This document shows positions 61,046 to 64,000 of a stretch of 64,000 nt of DNA, piece by piece (position 1 is the stretch's first letter; each line of letters starts with the position of its first letter). The DNA is from Streptantibioticus silvisoli (GTDB taxonomy: Bacteria > Actinomycetota > Actinomycetes > Streptomycetales > Streptomycetaceae). The notes beneath the pieces were generated by a model that was not told where the DNA came from, ran no database searches, and worked only from the letters and a program-made list of their open reading frames with translations. Made by a program: the position numbers and the translations under genes. The stretch spans positions 62,001 through 126,000 of the forward strand of contig NZ_JAAGKO020000013.1 of the NCBI RefSeq assembly GCF_027947535.2. The letters are read 5' to 3'.

Positions 61046-61489
61046 TTACTTCGTGGCGAACGCCGATCGCAGTTGCCTGCCGTTGGCGATCACGGCGACG
61101 CATATGAGGAGGAGTCCGCAGACGCCCTGTTCGATCTTCATCCACAGCGGGAAGGCGCCGGGGAGCGTGATGACGGCCACGATCGCCGCCACCATGACAG
61201 CGGACAGAACCCGCAGTCTGCGGTACGCCCCGGGCGAACCGGCGGCCGCGCGGACGGCGCTGACGAGCAGCAGCAAGGCGCTGACGACGACGATGCTTCC
61301 CCTGATCCACACCGCGCTGTTCACCAGCGACGCGTCGGAGCGCAGCGCGACGATGGCCGCCATGGTGAGCACACTGACGGCGAGGTAGGCGCCGACGAGC
61401 AGTTTCGCGCTCCGGAACGCAGCCGGACCGCCCGGGTGGTTCAGGCTCTCCTCGGACAGCACGACGGGGTGCGGGCTACGGGTGTTCAT
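61046..61489 (-). CDS. hypothetical four-helix membrane protein
   Basis: A 147-residue integral membrane protein with helices at about 29-50, 60-84, 92-112 and 117-137. No family is recognised. The C-terminus ends in a basic tail (NGRQLRSAFATK). The start ATG lies 36 residues before the first helix. Nothing in the neighbourhood suggests its job. Confidence 0.65.
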   Translation of the reverse strand: MNTRSPHPVVLSEESLNHPGGPAAFRSAKLLVGAYLAVSVLTMAAIVALRSDASLVNSAVWIRGSIVVVSALLLLVSAVRAAAGSPGAYRRLRVLSAVMVAAIVAVITLPGAFPLWMKIEQGVCGLLLICVAVIANGRQLRSAFATK

Positions 61490-62043
61490 GACGGTCCAAT
61501 CCCTTCTTGTCTCTTATGGTGCTTCTGGTCTGTCGTGCTCTCGTCGCCGTACCGTCGCCGCTCGTCCGGTCACCAGGGCGCCGTGGACGCCGAAGACGAC
61601 GGCGTGAACCTCGTGTCGGCTCCCGCCTTCCGGAAGCCTGCAACCAGCATCCGTCCCGCCGTGCGGCCCTTCATCGCCCGTGCGAACGAGCCGCCGCACG
61701 ATCTTCCTCAGGGGCTCGTCGGGGACGTCCCCGTAGTGGATTCGGGGCTGGATGTCAGGGTCTTGTTCGGGCGGCGCCGGGTGCTCCCGGCAGCGCTGAC
61801 GGCTCCGGGCGAGCCCGGTGCCGTTCCCGTACCGCCCGGGCTGCCGGGTCCGACGACTCCCGCGTCTCGAGATCCGACGACTCCCGCGTCTCGGGGTCGG
61901 ACGACCTGGTCTCGGGGTCGGGGTGATATGTCAGTGCTCGTCCGTACGATCGAAACGTATCGACCTGGAGAATCGACCTGGTCGACATCGGCTCGGTTGA
62001 AATCGACCCAGCTGAAATCGACCCCCGTTGAAGGAGCGCTGTC
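61490..62043. repeat. 554-base gene-free region with short repeats before the SUKH gene
   Basis: No credible gene is present. Near 61850-61925 GACTCCCGCGTCTCG and CTCGGGGTCGG units recur. Directly upstream of the next gene, ATCGACCTGG (twice) and GAAATCGACCC (twice) recur between 61960 and 62022. Their placement could reflect operators or slippage products. Confidence 0.45.
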
Positions 62044-62622
62044 ATGAACTCGGCCCCGCCGTTGACGGACCTGGAGTGGCGCGAATTCCTGCGTGCCTAC
62101 AGCTGCGAGTACCTGAACTCCGACGACCTGCGCAGGGCGACGGAGGAGGGGCGTTCGTCCGTCACGGACGTCCAGCGGGAGACCGGGTGGCTGGGCGGCG
62201 GGCCGGCCGGTGAGGCGGCGGTCCTGGCCGCCGAGCGGCGCCTCGGGATACGGCTGCCGCCGAGTTACCGGAACTTCCTGCTGGTCAGCGATGGCTGGGG
62301 CGTGATCGCCGACTCGCTGGCCGAACTGCTTGCGGTCGGGCGGATCGGGTGGTTCCGCGACCTTGAGCCCGAGCTCCTGGCCAGCTGGTCGATGCCGGAC
62401 ATGGACCACTTCGCCGAGCACAGCGAGATGCTCGAGCGGGCTTTGCTGATCTCGGGACCGGCCGACGGCGATTACTGGCTGCTGAGCCCGGACGACATAG
62501 CGGGCAACGATGAGTGGACCGCGTACTGGTGGATGGCGGGCGACGGCCAGGACCCCGAGCCGTACGACGACTTCGCCGCGCTGGTGGTCCGCGCCCGGGA
62601 GAATTTCCTGGCCCGCGGCTGA
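62044..62622 (+). CDS. SMI1/KNR4 (SUKH-type) family protein
   Basis: A 192-residue protein with a SUKH fold. The family core is visible as AAERRLGIRLPPSYRNFLLVSDGWG, followed by an acidic tail with WSMPDMDHFAEHSEML, LISGPADGDYWLLSPDD and DFAALVVRARENF. SUKH proteins are often immunity factors against polymorphic nuclease toxins, but solitary copies are common; no toxin gene is in view. The ATG follows GGAG. Confidence 0.87.
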   Translation: MNSAPPLTDLEWREFLRAYSCEYLNSDDLRRATEEGRSSVTDVQRETGWLGGGPAGEAAVLAAERRLGIRLPPSYRNFLLVSDGWGVIADSLAELLAVGRIGWFRDLEPELLASWSMPDMDHFAEHSEMLERALLISGPADGDYWLLSPDDIAGNDEWTAYWWMAGDGQDPEPYDDFAALVVRARENFLARG

Positions 62623-62860
62623 CGCGGTACGGGGCTTGGCCGCCGTGTGGGGCTCGACGCCGTGCGGGGCACCACCGCCTTGCGTGGCTCGGTCGGCATG
62701 CGAGGCCCGGCTGCCGTCCGGGGGCTCGGTCGGCGGGGGTGCTTGAGCATGGGGTACTCGGCAGGCGTTGGACGCTCTGTCGCTGGGGCGATCGGCCGAC
62801 CGCCTTCCGGCTGCTGGGGCGTGCTCGGCGGGCCCGGCGTACTCTGCCGGTCGGTGCTGG

Positions 62861-63319
62861 TCAGCCGCGGTCGCGGTCGGCGTCGGCCTCGGCCGCTCGG
62901 GCCTTGCGGCCGATCTCGTCGAGCCGGTCGGGCGGGCAGGCGGCGGCGAGGCGGGGGAAGAGTTCGTTCTCCTCGTCCGCGGTGTGCGCGGCCAGGAAGG
63001 TACGCAGCTGGCCGGTCAGGTCGTCGAACGCCTGGTCGCCGTCCGTGCGCACCGCCAGGTCGGCCAGCCGGCGCTTGAGCACGGCATGCTCGGCCAGTTT
63101 GGCGTCGGCGAGCCGGTCACCGTCGTCCAGGTAGGCGCGTACCGCCGGGTACAGGAAGCCCTCCTCCGCCTCGGCGTGCCGGGCGAGGACGAGCAGGATG
63201 TCGTCGAGCAGGTCCCGGCGCCGGGGATCACCCGGCGGGAAGTCCGCCATGAGGTCGAACAGGGCCTCCGTCCGGCGGTGTTCACCGGTCAGCCGTACCA
63301 GTAGGTCCGCTTCCCGCAC
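62861..63319 (-). CDS. hemerythrin/HHE-domain protein
   Basis: A 152-residue four-helix protein with metal-binding residues in the hemerythrin-like order: LTGEHRRTEALFDLM, LARHAEAEEGFLYPAVRAYL, AEHAVLKRRL and AAHTADEENELFPRL. The HxxxE and HxxxD/E patterns fit a di-iron or related site; such proteins sense or bind oxygen or nitric oxide. The GTG at 63319 is chosen because AAAGG lies upstream and the frame before it is low-complexity. Confidence 0.87.
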   Translation of the reverse strand: MREADLLVRLTGEHRRTEALFDLMADFPPGDPRRRDLLDDILLVLARHAEAEEGFLYPAVRAYLDDGDRLADAKLAEHAVLKRRLADLAVRTDGDQAFDDLTGQLRTFLAAHTADEENELFPRLAAACPPDRLDEIGRKARAAEADADRDRG

Positions 63320-63777
63320 GCGCTCACCGCCTTTCGTCGCCGCGATTACCGGGACTGTGCGCCGACGCGTTCTCGCCGGCCCGGGCGGCCCCGGCCCCCG
63401 TCGCCCGACCGGGCGGGAGACCCGTCCCGACCGGACCACTCCCTCCACGCTATGCCGCCGCGCCCCGCCCCGCAGACCGGCGGCGCGGAAACGTGCCCCG
63501 GGGCCCTTCAGCCCCCTCTGCCCCTGGGTCGCGCCGCGCCCCTTGGCCGCGCCCCTCGGCCGCGCCGCTTCCGGAAGCTGGCGGTGCGCTCCGGCCCGGG
63601 CGTGCGGACAGCCCCACGACAGCGGCGCCGGTTCGCGCCACGGCAGCAGTCCCGCCGGACCGCCCCGCCGGACCGCCCGACGGCAGCAGCCCCGCCGGAC
63701 CGCCGCCGGATCACCCGGCCGGATCGCGCCGACCCCCGCGCGCCGTCCGGCGGCCCCGGACGTTCCGTGATCGCCGG
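63320..63777. other. 458-base GC-rich region without a clear gene
   Basis: Sequence upstream of the hemerythrin gene. It contains runs such as CCCGCCGGACCGCC repeated near 63650-63710. No gene with credible start and codon use was found on either strand. Confidence 0.4.
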
Positions 63778-64000
63778 GTGCCCGCGTGTCCACGCCGACG
63801 CGCCTCCGACGGCGCCCCCGCCAGCAACGCCGACGCCGACCCCGCCCGGGACGCCGCCCTCGTCCCCGCCAGCAACGCCCCCGTCCGGGTCGCCGACCCC
63901 GCCCCCGCCAGCAACGCCGACGCCGCCCCCGCCCGGGTCGCCGACCCCGCCCCCGCCAGCAGCACTCGCGCCCCCGTCCGGGACGCCGCCCCCGCCCCCG
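63778..64000 (+). CDS. possible 5' end of a repetitive Ala/Pro-rich protein (partial)
   Basis: A GTG at 63778 opens a frame that runs off the window, reading PASNADADPARDAA, VPASNAPVRVADPAP and PASNADAAPARVADPAP. The repeat CCCGCCAGCAACGCC (last copy variant) occurs at 63817, 63865, 63904 and 63952; all spacings (48, 39, 48) are multiples of three, and codons end in C, as expected for coding DNA. No ribosome-binding site is visible. A minus-strand frame across the same repeats is also open. It is probably an unstructured linker, if coding. Confidence 0.3.
   Translation, partial: MPACPRRRASDGAPASNADADPARDAALVPASNAPVRVADPAPASNADAAPARVADPAPASSTRAPVRDAAPAP

Noticed and set aside
62044-62622. Assignment of the SUKH protein as immunity partner of a toxin in this window
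   Set aside because: No toxin domain or secretion-linked gene was seen within the window; the DUF3626 gene is not known as a toxin and is 1.3 kb away in a different unit.

Overview
The window is about 73% G+C DNA from a Streptomyces-like actinomycete. Evidence is the strong third-position G/C bias, frequent GTG starts, ATGA/GTGA-overlapping operons, and the gene families (PspC, HxlR, Lrp, USP, DHA2 exporters, P450 with 3Fe-4S ferredoxin, the actinobacterial GlnX/GlnH/PknG set). No rRNA, tRNA, CRISPR array, transposase, integrase or replication origin was seen. The mix of accessory genes, gene remnants and degenerate GC-rich repeats suggests an accessory or arm-proximal chromosomal region (inference).

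Layout. 1-13 kb: an AlkD-like HEAT-repeat protein; an extracytoplasmic flavin cassette (ApbE, FMN-binding protein, ferric-reductase-like protein) divergent from an OmpR/histidine-kinase pair; membrane proteins; HxlR, TetR and Lrp regulators; a universal stress protein. 13-14.4 kb: debris of broken genes. 14.4-25.0 kb: a tightly coupled six-gene minus-strand operon encoding a GlnX-like four-helix membrane protein, a GlnH-like lipoprotein, an unknown protein with a Cys4 motif, a PknG-like kinase, a vWA protein and a 1,111-residue WD40-KAP NTPase. It looks like an amino-acid-sensing kinase pathway coupled to a propeller/NTPase effector, and is the most novel system here. 25-30 kb: fragments copied from gnd, a two-gene alpha-oxoamine synthase/FAD enzyme cassette, and a class A beta-lactamase.

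30.5-42 kb: a LuxR-type two-component system with a membrane protein, a DHA2 exporter with a small membrane partner, a ferredoxin/reductase/P450 operon, a SnoaL-like protein, 6-phosphogluconate dehydrogenase and a MarR regulator. A shared GGTGGAG-N(4-6)-CTCCACC operator lies upstream of both the two-component operon and the P450/exporter region, suggesting one regulon. 42-45 kb: a FUSC membrane protein fused to two carboxypeptidase-regulatory-like domains. 45-55 kb: a divergent sulfur-type locus with two FMN monooxygenases and an FAD/NAD(P)-binding protein on one side, and a polar amino-acid ABC transporter plus a DUF1684 protein on the other. Each arm is preceded by its own short leader peptide ending in the H(V/I)DLxRVxxALC motif.

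55-64 kb: two overlapping crcB genes behind a structured leader, a TetR/SDR pair with an unusually clear operator-promoter, a Pmp3-like peptide, a PP2C phosphatase, a DUF3626 protein, a SUKH (SMI1/KNR4) protein, a hemerythrin-like protein, and a repeat-rich coding stretch running off the end.
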